Below, one piece after another: positions 18,420-28,311 of a stretch of 64,000 bases of DNA. The stretch spans positions 2,418,001-2,482,000 of the forward strand of contig NC_003155.5 of assembly GCF_000009765.2 (NCBI RefSeq), given 5' to 3'. The position numbers were made by a program, and so were the translations under genes. Numbering within the stretch: the first letter of the stretch is position 1; each line of letters opens with the position of its first letter. Source of the DNA: Streptomyces avermitilis MA-4680 = NBRC 14893 (GTDB taxonomy: Bacteria > Actinomycetota > Actinomycetes > Streptomycetales > Streptomycetaceae). The notes under the pieces were generated by a model. The model saw nothing but the letters and a program-made list of their open reading frames with translations. It ran no database searches and had not been told where the DNA came from.

Positions 18420-18462
18420 TGGACGTTTCCACAAAGCGGAATTATAGTTTCGGTAGGCAGAA
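18420..18462 (+). promoter_or_regulatory. allR promoter with tandem AllR boxes
   Basis: TTCCACAAAGCGGAA (18427-18441) and the weaker TTTCGGTAGGCAGAA (18448-18462) start exactly 21 bp apart, two helical turns. The first sits between TGGACG (18420-18425, a fair -35) and TATAGT (18443-18448, a good -10), spaced 17 bp. This fits negative autoregulation of the IclR-family gene that follows. Confidence 0.65.
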
Positions 18463-18541
18463 TGTAACTACGCACAACCGGAGAGTCAACCGACCGACAG
18501 GTAGGCTTCAGCTCTTCCTGACCACCCGAAAGGAACGCGCC

Positions 18542-19345
18542 GTGCCGACGTCCAGCGCCAGCACCACCGACTCCGCCAAGTCGCCCGCCCCGAGCGGTGG
18601 TGTCCAGTCCCTCGAGCGCGCCTTCGACCTGCTCGAACGGATGGCGGACGCCGGTGGCGAAGTCGGCCTCAGCGAGCTGTCCGCGAGCAGCGGGCTGCCC
18701 CTGCCGACCATTCACCGCCTGATGCGCACCCTCGTGGCCTGCGGTTACGTACGCCAGCAGCCCAACCGCCGGTACGCCCTCGGCCCCCGCCTCATCCGGC
18801 TCGGCGAGTCCGCGTCCCGGCTGCTCGGCACCTGGGCCCGCCCCTATCTCGCACGCCTGGTCGAGGAGACCGGCGAGACGGCGAACATGGCGCTTCTCGA
18901 CGGCGACGAGATCGTCTATGTCGCCCAGGTGCCGTCCAAGCACTCGATGCGCATGTTCACCGAGGTCGGCCGCCGGGTGCTCCCGCACTCCACCGGCGTG
19001 GGCAAGGCACTGCTCGCGAACACGCCGGCGAACGAGGTGCGCGCGCTGCTGGCCCGTACCGGGATGCCCGCCGCCACGGAGAAGACGATCACCACTCCTG
19101 ACGGCTTCCTCGCCGCGCTCGAAGAGGTGCGCCGGCTCGGCTACGCGATCGACGACAACGAGCAGGAGATAGGAGTCCGGTGCCTCGCGGTGTCCGTACC
19201 GGACTCGCCGACCGCCGCGGCCATCTCCATCTCCGGCCCGGCGGGCCGGGTCACCGAGGAGGCGACGGAGAAGATCGTGCCGGTGCTTCAGCAGGTGGCG
19301 GCGGAGCTTTCGGAGGCGCTGGCGACTTCGGGGCCGACGGCCTGA
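18542..19345 (+). CDS. allR: IclR-family regulator of allantoin catabolism (AllR)
   Basis: This 267-residue protein has an IclR winged helix-turn-helix at about residues 20-80 (LSELSASSGLPLPTIHRLMRTL) and a C-terminal effector-binding domain (GETANMALLDGDEIVYV, then the GKALLA and DDNEQEIGVRCLAVSV stretches). It is divergent from allB and close to allantoicase and malate synthase, the position of the known streptomycete allantoin repressor AllR. The GTG at 18542 follows GAAAGGAACGCC. Dyads of one type before allR, allB, aceB, hyi and gcl are the likely operators. In the family, allantoate or glyoxylate act as inducers; the ligand here is not shown. Confidence 0.92.
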   Translation: MPTSSASTTDSAKSPAPSGGVQSLERAFDLLERMADAGGEVGLSELSASSGLPLPTIHRLMRTLVACGYVRQQPNRRYALGPRLIRLGESASRLLGTWARPYLARLVEETGETANMALLDGDEIVYVAQVPSKHSMRMFTEVGRRVLPHSTGVGKALLANTPANEVRALLARTGMPAATEKTITTPDGFLAALEEVRRLGYAIDDNEQEIGVRCLAVSVPDSPTAAAISISGPAGRVTEEATEKIVPVLQQVAAELSEALATSGPTA

Positions 19346-19673
19346 CCCGATCTCACGGCCCGGCCCCGGCCCGGGACCGACGGCGGGGCCGGGCCCTCAC
19401 CAGCCCGGCTCTCGCACCGTCATGGAGCCCGGCCCTCCCATGGCACCGTCTTGGAGCCCGTCGCCACGCCGGGCATGAGGCACGCGCCGGGCATGAGGCA
19501 CGCGCCGCGCCCGGCGAGCGGCGGCGGCGCGGGCCGGCCGGGGAGCCGATCACGCCGCGCGCCGAATCTCGTCGGTGCCGAGCACCGCGCGGCCGCCATG
19601 TGGAACCGTCCTGATCCCTCGGACGGACCTGAGCCCGCCCTCCGCGCAGGCGACGGGAAGGTGACGACAGGGC
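19346..19673. other. Intergenic region with an 18-bp tandem repeat
   Basis: This 328-bp gap between the convergent allR and small-protein genes holds no gene I can support. It contains GGGCATGAGGCACGCGCC twice in perfect tandem (19471-19506) and several GC-rich dyads after allR that may terminate transcription. Confidence 0.6.
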
Positions 19674-19991
19674 CTAGCCGCGCCTCGGTGGTTCCCCGAA
19701 CAGCTCCACCGCGCCGCGTACGTCCGCGAGGCCCCGGGCCAGCGCGCTGACCGAGCCGATCGCGCCGGCGATCAGCAGCAGTGAGCGGCGTAACCGCGGG
19801 ATCTCGGGGACTCCGCCGACGGCCATCGCCGCCAGTGCGGCCAGTTCGTCCTCGGCGATGCCCCGGTCGGGGAACTCGACGGGATGCGCGGCGAGTTCGC
19901 GGCGCAGCCGGGACACGGCGGTCCGCAGCCCTGCCACCCTCGGGTCCTCGTCGCTGCCGGTCACTGGCCTCTGCCCCAAGCTCCGCAACAC
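19674..19991 (-). CDS. Small conserved streptomycete protein (DUF5955-like)
   Basis: This 105-residue protein has a charged N-terminal half with a predicted helix (RLRRELAAHP) and a moderately hydrophobic C-terminal helix (SLLLIAGAIGSVSALARGL). From memory it resembles the DUF5955 family of Streptomyces, which has no known function. The GTG at 19991 is preceded by AGGGGGAGAG; a second GTG at 19964 also has a ribosome binding site. It is divergent from the MocA-like gene. Confidence 0.65.
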   Translation of the reverse strand: MLRSLGQRPVTGSDEDPRVAGLRTAVSRLRRELAAHPVEFPDRGIAEDELAALAAMAVGGVPEIPRLRRSLLLIAGAIGSVSALARGLADVRGAVELFGEPPRRG

Positions 19992-20041
19992 AGCTCTCCC
20001 CCTCGCACGCCGTTGTGCGAATGTCCTTCGTACGTCGCTCA

Positions 20042-20073
20042 GTTCCCCGCGCCGACGATGGGCGCCGGGGAAC
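20042..20073. other. Imperfect inverted repeat in divergent region
   Basis: GTTCCCCGCGCC (20042-20053) is complementary to GGCGCCGGGGAAC (20061-20073) apart from one bulged base. It lies between two divergent genes, so it is not an end-of-operon terminator. It may be a leader hairpin or an operator. Confidence 0.4.
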
Positions 20074-20197
20074 CGGGTCAGTAAACGCCACCCGGTGTGG
20101 TGGGCGCCACTCCGAGGACCGAAATTCAGTCCATGGACATCACCCGGTCCGCGCGGGTTCGAGCGCACACCCGAGCCGGGTCGGGTATGCAGGGGGA

Positions 20198-20797
20198 ATG
20201 ACCGAGAACGAGGACCTGGTGGCGGGGCTCCTGCTGGCGGCCGGTGGCGGGCGTCGGCTCGGGGGCCGGCCCAAGGCGCTCCTGGAACACCGAGGGCGCC
20301 CCCTTGTCGAACATGTGGCCGGAGTGCTGCGGGCGGCCGGATCCACCCGCGTGTATGTCGTCCTGGGCGCCCAGGCCGCCGCCGTACGGGAGCGCGCGGT
20401 GCTGCCCGGCTGCATCCTCGTGGACAACCCGGACTGGGAGCTGGGCATGGGCACCTCCCTGCGGGCCGGGCTGGAGGCGATGCATGGAACGGGGGTACGC
20501 GCCGCGCTGGTGTCGCTCGTCGACCAGCCGGGGATCGGACCGGCGGCGGTGGCCCGGGTACGGGCGGCGTACACGTCCCCCTCGACCCTCGCCTCGGCCG
20601 CGTACGACGGAGTGCGCGGCCACCCCGTCCTGTTCGGCGCCGCCCACTGGGCGGCCGTCGCCGCGAGCGCGACCGGCGACCGGGGCGCCCGCGCCTACCT
20701 CAAGGCCCATGAGTCCGCGATCACCCTTGTCGAGTGCGGGGACGTGGCCGAGGCGTACGACATCGACACGGTCGCCGACCTCGTCCACCTGGAGTGA
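20198..20797 (+). CDS. MobA/MocA-like nucleotidyltransferase
   Basis: This 199-residue protein has the NTP-transferase fold with the nucleotide-binding start LLLAAGGGRRLGGRPKALL (about residues 11-29) and the LVDQPGI metal-binding region near residue 107. Relatives attach CMP or GMP to molybdopterin, and MocA-type enzymes make the cytosine dinucleotide cofactor used by xanthine-dehydrogenase-family enzymes. Its place between allR and aceB suggests it matures a molybdenum enzyme of purine breakdown, most likely a xanthine dehydrogenase encoded elsewhere. This link is inference. AGGGGG lies before the ATG. Confidence 0.82.
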   Translation: MTENEDLVAGLLLAAGGGRRLGGRPKALLEHRGRPLVEHVAGVLRAAGSTRVYVVLGAQAAAVRERAVLPGCILVDNPDWELGMGTSLRAGLEAMHGTGVRAALVSLVDQPGIGPAAVARVRAAYTSPSTLASAAYDGVRGHPVLFGAAHWAAVAASATGDRGARAYLKAHESAITLVECGDVAEAYDIDTVADLVHLE

Positions 20798-20845
20798 ACG
20801 GGGTGGCACTGAGCGCCATCTTCTGTCGACTCTGAGAATCTCGAC

Positions 20846-20862
20846 ATCAACAAACCATTGAA
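20846..20862. promoter_or_regulatory. 17-bp dyad before aceB
   Basis: ATCAACAAACCATTGAA matches the TTCAAC-N5-GTTGAA/C motif seen before uraD, katA and allB. Its right arm contributes to the -35 hexamer TTGAAC (20858-20863). Confidence 0.5.
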
Positions 20863-20899
20863 CTTCCACCATGAGGAAACTACTATCCACTGTTCAGAA
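20858..20899 (+). promoter_or_regulatory. aceB promoter with tandem AllR boxes
   Basis: TTGAAC (20858-20863) and TACTAT (20881-20886) form a -35/-10 pair with 17-bp spacing. TTCCACCATGAGGAA (20864-20878) fills the spacer, and ATCCACTGTTCAGAA (20885-20899) starts exactly 21 bp later and covers the -10 and start-site region. This is the layout expected for repression by AllR. Confidence 0.68.
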
Positions 20900-21018
20900 G
20901 CGCCGGACCGCTCCCGAGGCGCCCCCAGCCGCATCCGCGGCCCCTGGCACCCGGTGCCGCGTCGACGCGCGCACGCGCGCGGTCCGTATCCGTAGCTCGC
21001 TGAAGGAAGTGACAGCTC

Positions 21019-22644
<1,626 letters not shown>

Positions 22645-22648
22645 GCGG

Positions 22649-22930
22649 TCACCTCTCCGAGTGGCCCAGGGACTTCTCCGGGGCCACTCGGTCGCGTACG
22701 AGCCGCTTCACGGCCGTCGGCTCCGGAAAGCCCTGCTCCCGCCGGTCCCATACCACCTCGTCGTCCACGCGGACGACGAAGACGCCCCCGGTGCCCGGCT
22801 TGAGCGCCAGCTCCGTCAGCTCGGTCTCGAACGTCGTGAGCAGTTCCTGGGCCAGCCAGGCCGCCCGGGGCAGCCAGCGGCACTGGGTGCAGTACTCGAT
22901 CTGGACGCGATGAGTGTGCGGGGTGGTCAT
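22649..22930 (-). CDS. SelT/SelW/SelH-family (Rdx) protein
   Basis: This 93-residue thioredoxin-like protein has the redox motif CTQC at residues 14-17, in the position where animal selenoproteins W carry selenocysteine. Homologues are of unknown function and presumed thiol redox proteins. The ATG at 22930 overlaps the stop of the upstream HipA-like kinase gene (ATGA), so the two are coupled. It is convergent with aceB, with a 4-bp gap. Confidence 0.85.
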   Translation of the reverse strand: MTTPHTHRVQIEYCTQCRWLPRAAWLAQELLTTFETELTELALKPGTGGVFVVRVDDEVVWDRREQGFPEPTAVKRLVRDRVAPEKSLGHSER

Positions 22931-23841
22931 CCGAGGTGCACCGACCAATCCTGTTCAGCCGCCGGTTTGCCGTGCAGGTCCGGGACCCGTTTGAGCCAGT
23001 TGGGGCGGCCCGCCCGGGTCTTCGCCGCGCGATGGGCGTCCTCGGCGGTGAGTTGTTCTCGGGTGGGGAAGTCCGTGGGGAGCCAGGTCCCGGAGGCCCT
23101 GACGCGGGCGGCGAGGTAGCCGACGTAGGCGGCGCGTACGTCGTCGGGGGTGTCGAAGCCCGGTTCGTCGGCCAGCCAGGCGTCGGGCACCTCCGCCAGC
23201 ACCTCACGCAGCAGCTCCTCCGTCACCCGGGGTGCCAGCTCGGCGTCCGCGGCACGGGTGTCGGGGGCGTAACCACCGAGCGCGTGCGAGCGGAAGTCGT
23301 ACGCCTTCTCCGGGGACGAGGCGTCCCACCGGTGGTGGAAGACGAGGGCGGCGCCGTGGTCGATCAGCCACAGCCTCGGGGGCGCGATGCCGAACGTGGG
23401 CCAGATCATCAGGTTCGAGCTGTGCACCGTGCGGTCGACGTTCACCGTGAGGGCGTCCAGCCAGATCACCTTGCCGGCCTCCAGCGGGTCGACGTCGAAG
23501 GTCTTCGCGATCTCCGGGGTGAAGTCCTCGGCGCCCGGCAGGTAGTCCATGCCGAGATTGACTCCGGCGCTGGCGTGGAGGAGGTCCTGGACCTCCTGGT
23601 GCGGCTCGTGCTCGGCGACCGTCGGGTCGAAGTGGACGAGGACGAGCTCGGGAAAGCGCAGTCCGAGGCGGCGCGCCAGCTCGCCGACGATCACCTCGGC
23701 GACCAGCGCCTTGCGGCCCTGCGCCGAGGCGGTGAACTTCACGACGTAGGTCCCCAGGTCGTCGGCCTCGACGACTCCGGGGACGGAGCCGCCCGCCCGC
23801 AACGGGGTCACGTATCGAACGGCAGTCACTTCGCGCAGCAC
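22927..23841 (-). CDS. HipA-like kinase-domain protein
   Basis: This ~304-residue protein resembles the stand-alone HipA-like (PI3K/PI4K-fold) proteins common in actinobacteria. An N-terminal VVKF motif (near residue 33) supplies the ATP-binding Lys, VNVDRT near residue 155 resembles the catalytic NxDR loop, and LWLIDHGAAL near residue 180 supplies the metal-binding Asp. It lacks the HipB antitoxin partner and HipA N-terminal domain, so I would not call it a toxin. The start is uncertain: GTGs at 23850, 23841 and 23829 are possible and none has a clear ribosome binding site. It is coupled to the SelW-like gene. Confidence 0.78.
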   Translation of the reverse strand: MLREVTAVRYVTPLRAGGSVPGVVEADDLGTYVVKFTASAQGRKALVAEVIVGELARRLGLRFPELVLVHFDPTVAEHEPHQEVQDLLHASAGVNLGMDYLPGAEDFTPEIAKTFDVDPLEAGKVIWLDALTVNVDRTVHSSNLMIWPTFGIAPPRLWLIDHGAALVFHHRWDASSPEKAYDFRSHALGGYAPDTRAADAELAPRVTEELLREVLAEVPDAWLADEPGFDTPDDVRAAYVGYLAARVRASGTWLPTDFPTREQLTAEDAHRAAKTRAGRPNWLKRVPDLHGKPAAEQDWSVHLG

Positions 23842-23882
23842 ACCGGCCACTGTAAAACAGTCGCTCACCCGAGTGATCGGAT

Positions 23883-25418
23883 TTATGCGCGGGCCAGGGG
23901 GTTGGGCAGCGGCAGATAGCGGGCGTCCGCACCGTCCGCGCCCGTCCACCGCAGGAGGAGGTTCGTCTTGCCGGGGAGCGTGGGTGAGGCCAGCAGTTCT
24001 CCGACTTCGGGGAGGTCGTGGCGCGCCAGTTCCCGTCGTACCGCCGGCCACGGGTCCGTTCCCGGCCGGCGTTCGGCGAGCAGGGCCGCGAGCTCGGCGA
24101 GGTGGTTGACGACCAGGCAGTACACGAGCCGCTCCCAGCCGGCCGCCCGGCTCACGTCGGGCAGCAGCTTCACCCCTTCCGCATCCCGGAAGAGCGCCTG
24201 GACGGGCATGCCGTCGGCGTCCACGGCGACCAGCGTGTTCTGGAGGTGCGCCTCGAGGACGACCCCGTGGCGGGCGAACGCGTCCAGCACCGGCGGCACC
24301 ACCTGGCGCAGATACGCCGCCCACCAGGCCCTCGGATCGTCGAGCCGGTCGAGCGGGTTGCCGTCGAAGCCCTCCACCAGGGCGGCCGCGAGGAGCGGGG
24401 TGGTACCGGGCAGGAGATGGGGGGCGAGCCCGTCGCGGACGAGGACGGCCAGTTCCTCGAAGGCGAAGCCGGCGGTGCGGTAGCCGCGGTCGCTCAGCCA
24501 CGCCGCGGGCCCGCGCGCCGCGGCGAAGGCGTTCGCCGCCGCCTCGTCCGTGCGGCGGAGTTTCAGCAGGTCGTGGCGCCACAGCCGGCGTACGTCGTTG
24601 GTGATGCGCACATCGAGGCTGAACTTCAGGAAGAGGTCCGCCTCGGGCGCGTACAGCGTGCGGACGGCGGCCGTCGGCCAGACGGCACACCCGGTCCGGC
24701 CGAGCCGTACGAGGCGGCCGTCCGCGAAGGCGTCGCGGATCTCCGGGCGGGCGCCGACCAGGTCCAGCTGCCAGGGATGGGCGGGCAGCAGCCGGTAGCC
24801 GGGCGGGGCCTCGGCGAGCGCGTCGAGCGCCGTGGTGTCGCCCTCCTCCACGACCGTGTCCGCGCGCACCCCCAGCAGGACCAGCGGGAAACGGGCGTAC
24901 GCCTCGGGCGCGTAGGGCAGCCATCCGGTGACGGGGCCGCCGCCGCGGGCCTTGGGCGCCGGATGGTGGGGATGGCCGGTGATCAGGGACTGTTCGGAGC
25001 GCAGATACGGGTCGTCCGGCGGCGTCGCGCGGGCGCGCGCGCCGAGCAGCGCGGCCACCGCGTCCCGGCTGTCGACCATCTCGCCGGGCAGCTCGGAATT
25101 GGACAGACCGGTGCCCCGGCGCAGTTCCTCGGCGACGAGTTTCACCAGCTCGGCATGGGTCAGCCGGTGCCAGGCGCCGCCTGCGTACACCTCGGGGTCG
25201 CGGGGGCGGCGGTCCCCGCGTACGCGCAGCAGCCTGCCGCCGGAGCGCAGCCGGTACACGCCCTGATCGCCGGCGGGTTCCCCCATTTCCCGCAGCAGAC
25301 AGTTCAGCAGCGGCGCGTCCGCATAGGCGTCGGCGGCCGGTCCGACGTCGTCCCCGGGGGACATCGGGATCATGGGGTCCACGCGATCCATTCGTTCCAT
25401 ACGGTCCATCCGGTGCAC
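23883..25418 (-). CDS. IucA/IucC-family siderophore synthetase
   Basis: This 511-residue NIS (non-ribosomal-peptide-independent siderophore) synthetase activates a carboxylate as the adenylate and condenses it with an amine or alcohol. Family motifs are GHPHHPAPKAR, AHPWQ, KFSLDVRITNDVR (metal/nucleotide region), LEAHLQNTLV and FRDAEGV. The amino terminus MHRMDRMERMDRVDPM consists of repeated 9-bp units (ATGGA..CG.), giving several possible starts; the longest frame is reported, and the ATG at 25364 is an alternative. A second, different synthetase gene is divergent, 67 bp away. No siderophore transporter or amine-modifying gene is adjacent. Confidence 0.9.
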   Translation of the reverse strand: MHRMDRMERMDRVDPMIPMSPGDDVGPAADAYADAPLLNCLLREMGEPAGDQGVYRLRSGGRLLRVRGDRRPRDPEVYAGGAWHRLTHAELVKLVAEELRRGTGLSNSELPGEMVDSRDAVAALLGARARATPPDDPYLRSEQSLITGHPHHPAPKARGGGPVTGWLPYAPEAYARFPLVLLGVRADTVVEEGDTTALDALAEAPPGYRLLPAHPWQLDLVGARPEIRDAFADGRLVRLGRTGCAVWPTAAVRTLYAPEADLFLKFSLDVRITNDVRRLWRHDLLKLRRTDEAAANAFAAARGPAAWLSDRGYRTAGFAFEELAVLVRDGLAPHLLPGTTPLLAAALVEGFDGNPLDRLDDPRAWWAAYLRQVVPPVLDAFARHGVVLEAHLQNTLVAVDADGMPVQALFRDAEGVKLLPDVSRAAGWERLVYCLVVNHLAELAALLAERRPGTDPWPAVRRELARHDLPEVGELLASPTLPGKTNLLLRWTGADGADARYLPLPNPLARA

Positions 25419-25485
25419 TGGCGATCAGTATGTCTGTCGTCGTGTGCCGCCGCGACGCCGTACCCGTCCCCCGAGGAGCCCGACC

Positions 25486-26994
25486 GTGCACCGTCCCGCC
25501 ACCGCAGAGTCCGAGCTCGCCGCCGAGCTCGACGCCGTACGGCCCGGCCTGTCGGCGCCGTACGCGGCCGCGCTCCCGGGCGCCCGTGCGGCCGTCCTGA
25601 CCCGGCTGTGGCGGGCGCTGGCCCATGAGCCGCTGCCGTGGATCGCGCACCGGGAGCCGGAGCCCGGCGGACTCACGCTGCGGCTGGCCGACGGACGCCG
25701 GCTGCACGGCCCGCCCTCGGACCCGTACGCGACCGCTCCGTACGTCACCGGCGTGCGGCTCGACGAGACGTCGTACGCGCATCCGGCCCGGCTGGTGTCG
25801 GCGCTCGGCGTCCCGCACGGCCCGGCCCTGGCCGCCGAACTCGACCACAGTGTCGCCTCGTTGGCCCTGTCGCGGGCCGGTCAGCCGCGGGTCGACCCGA
25901 AGTCGCCGACGACGAGCTGGGAGTGGGAACAGCGGGTGGTCGACGGGCATCCGTTCCACCCCAACTGCCGTTCCCGGCCCGGCTTTTCGGCCGCCGAGCA
26001 GCTCGCTTACGGGCCCGAGCACCGGCCGGTGGTGCGGCTGGGCCTCGTGGCCGTGGAGGAGTGTCTCGTCCGGGGCGAGTGGCCCAAGTGGCTGCGGGAC
26101 GGGGAGCGCGTGCTGATTCCGGTCCACCCCTGGCAGACGGCACACGTGCTCGACGCACCGGTGGAGGACGGGCCGGCCGCCCACCCGCTGATGTCCTTGC
26201 GGACCCTCGCGCTCCGCGACGGCGGCCCGGACGTCAAGACCGCGCTCAGCGCCCGGCTGACATCGTCCGTGCGGGACATCTCCGTGTACTCGATCGAGAC
26301 GTCCGCGACGGTGTCGGAGTTCGCCGAGGCCTTCGCCGCCCGCACGGACGGCCTGCTGCACATCACCCGCACCCTGGGCGCGGCCACGGCCGGCCGGCCC
26401 GAGCTGGCCGCGGTGGTACGCGAGTCCCCGGACACGTACGCCGACGCGGAGGCGGCGGAACGTGTCGTTCCGGTGGCCTCGCTCACCGGTACCGGGCTGC
26501 CCGGCTCTCCCGCGTGGCTCGCCGAGTTCACCCGGCTCACGCTCACCGTGGGTCTGCGGCTGCTCGACCTGGGCGTGGCCCTGGAGGCGCACGGCCAGAA
26601 CCTCCTGGTGGTCCTGTCCGCCACGGGTGCCCCGCTGCGCCTCGTGTACCGCGACCTCGCCGACATCCGCGTCAGCCCGGCCCGGCTGGCCCGGCACGGT
26701 GTCCCGCTCCCGGATCTCGGCGGGCGTCTCGTCACGGACGACGAAACCACCCTGCGCCGCAAACTGTTCGGCTCCCTCGTCGCGGGCGCGCTGGCGGCGA
26801 CGGCGGGGTCGGGGCCGGCGCTGCGGGAGGCGCTCGCCGCCGCGGCGCGGGATCTGCCGCGCACCCCCGATCTGACGGCGCTGCTCGAAGAGCCGCTGCC
26901 GGCCAAGGCGTTGACGCTGATGCGGCTGTCGCCCGACCGGCCGGGGGACAGCTGGGCACAGCTGCCCAACCCGCTCGTCACGCGCGCGTTCTGA
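25486..26994 (+). CDS. IucA/IucC-family siderophore synthetase, second type
   Basis: This 502-residue NIS synthetase is only distantly related to its divergent neighbour. Motifs are DGHPFHPNCRSRPG, PVHPWQ, TSSVRDISVYSIETSATV, LEAHGQNLLV and VYRDLADIRV, ending in a C-terminal FhuF-like/IucC tail. In the first motif the Lys usual in HPxxKxR is Arg here, a conservative change. The GTG at 25486 follows GAGGAG. Two divergent NIS synthetases imply an NIS siderophore with two condensation steps, but monomer-forming genes are missing locally, and I see no 19-bp DmdR-type iron box between them. Confidence 0.9.
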   Translation: MHRPATAESELAAELDAVRPGLSAPYAAALPGARAAVLTRLWRALAHEPLPWIAHREPEPGGLTLRLADGRRLHGPPSDPYATAPYVTGVRLDETSYAHPARLVSALGVPHGPALAAELDHSVASLALSRAGQPRVDPKSPTTSWEWEQRVVDGHPFHPNCRSRPGFSAAEQLAYGPEHRPVVRLGLVAVEECLVRGEWPKWLRDGERVLIPVHPWQTAHVLDAPVEDGPAAHPLMSLRTLALRDGGPDVKTALSARLTSSVRDISVYSIETSATVSEFAEAFAARTDGLLHITRTLGAATAGRPELAAVVRESPDTYADAEAAERVVPVASLTGTGLPGSPAWLAEFTRLTLTVGLRLLDLGVALEAHGQNLLVVLSATGAPLRLVYRDLADIRVSPARLARHGVPLPDLGGRLVTDDETTLRRKLFGSLVAGALAATAGSGPALREALAAAARDLPRTPDLTALLEEPLPAKALTLMRLSPDRPGDSWAQLPNPLVTRAF

Positions 26995-27048
26995 GACCGG
27001 AGCCCGCTCGTTTTGAAGCCCGGACCCTTTGATCAATAGGATCCGCCG

Positions 27049-28311
27049 ATGATCACAAGACAACGGCTGGCGGTGGGGCTCTGCGCTCTGCTCGCCGCCC
27101 TGACGGCCGGGTTCGCCTTCCCGGCCGGCGCCGTCGCCGACGAGACGACAGCCGACGCGCCCAAGGTGGACCTCGTCCTCGACGTCAGCGGTTCCATGCG
27201 GGCCCGGGACATCGACGGCGGATCCCGGATGGCCGCGGCGAAGCAGGCGTTCAACGAAGTGCTGGACGCGACGCCCGAGGAGGTGCGGCTCGGCATTCGC
27301 ACGCTGGGCGCCAACTACCCGGGCGACGACCGCAAGACGGGCTGCAAGGACACCGCGCAGCTGTACCCGGTCTCGACGCTGGACCGGACCGAGGCCAAGA
27401 CGGCGGTGGCGACGCTCTCGCCGACCGGCTGGACACCGATCGGCCCGGCCCTGCTCAAGGCGGCCGACGACCTCGACGGCGGCACCGGCTCGCACCGCAT
27501 CGTCCTCATCACCGACGGCGAGGACACCTGCGCCCCCCTCGACCCGTGCGAGGTGGCCCGGGAGATCGCGGCCAAGGGCGTCGGGCTCACCATCGACACC
27601 CTCGGTCTGGTGCCGAACAGCAAGCTGAGCAAGCAGCTCAGCTGCATCGCCGAGGCGACCGGCGGCACGTACACCTCGGTGGAGCACAAGGAGGACCTCA
27701 CCGACAAGGTCAACCAGCTGGTGGACCGCGCCGCCGACAAGGTGGTGACGCCGGTCGCCGTGGACGGCGCCGCCGACTGCGCGAAGGCGCCGACGCTGAA
27801 GTCCGGGCTCTTCACGGACCGTGCGGAGTTCGCCCAGCACCGCTGGTACCGCGTGGACGTGAAGCCGGGGCAGGAGCTGCGCGCCTCGGTGAGCCTCTCC
27901 GCCGACCGTCAGGTGAACCCGGACTACGGGGTGTTGCTGCGGGCGGTGACCGTGCACAACCGTGAGATCGTCCGCGGTGAGGCCGCGGGCACGGGCCGTA
28001 CGGACGTCGTGTCGACGGGTCTGCGCTATCCGAAGGCCGAGAGCGACGACGAGGACGCCACCGCCGAGACGGTGTGTCTCCAGGTCTCCCACTCCTTCTC
28101 GCCGGCCGCCGGCGTGAAGACCACGCCCGGACTGCCGCTGGAGCTGACCGTCGACGTGGTGGACGGACCCGACCAGGCGGGCGACGTGGCCTCGTTCGGC
28201 CTCGGGCGCGGCTGGTGGCTGCTCGGCGCCCTGGTGCTGACCGGCTTCCTCGCGGGTCTGCTGTGGGGCTGGCTGTCGCGCTGGCGGTTCGCGGTCTGGA
28301 GGACCAACTGA
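27049..28311 (+). CDS. Secreted/membrane von Willebrand factor A protein
   Basis: This 420-residue protein has a signal peptide (about residues 1-30), a vWA domain (about 37-225) with a full metal-ion-dependent adhesion site (DVSGS, then TPIG, then ITDGED), a beta-rich domain, and one C-terminal transmembrane helix (about 385-410) followed by a short basic tail. It is therefore an anchored extracellular ligand-binding protein. The stop TGA shares one base with the ATG of the next gene (TGATG), so the pair is coupled. The ligand is unknown. Confidence 0.88.
   Translation: MITRQRLAVGLCALLAALTAGFAFPAGAVADETTADAPKVDLVLDVSGSMRARDIDGGSRMAAAKQAFNEVLDATPEEVRLGIRTLGANYPGDDRKTGCKDTAQLYPVSTLDRTEAKTAVATLSPTGWTPIGPALLKAADDLDGGTGSHRIVLITDGEDTCAPLDPCEVAREIAAKGVGLTIDTLGLVPNSKLSKQLSCIAEATGGTYTSVEHKEDLTDKVNQLVDRAADKVVTPVAVDGAADCAKAPTLKSGLFTDRAEFAQHRWYRVDVKPGQELRASVSLSADRQVNPDYGVLLRAVTVHNREIVRGEAAGTGRTDVVSTGLRYPKAESDDEDATAETVCLQVSHSFSPAAGVKTTPGLPLELTVDVVDGPDQAGDVASFGLGRGWWLLGALVLTGFLAGLLWGWLSRWRFAVWRTN

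Noticed and set aside
19353..19553. Small minus-strand gene after allR
   Set aside because: Its sequence is generated by the 18-bp tandem repeat and GC-rich dyads, with no ribosome binding site.
22927..23841. HipBA toxin-antitoxin system
   Set aside because: There is no HipB-like HTH antitoxin, the HipA N-terminal domain is absent and the neighbour is a SelW-like protein.
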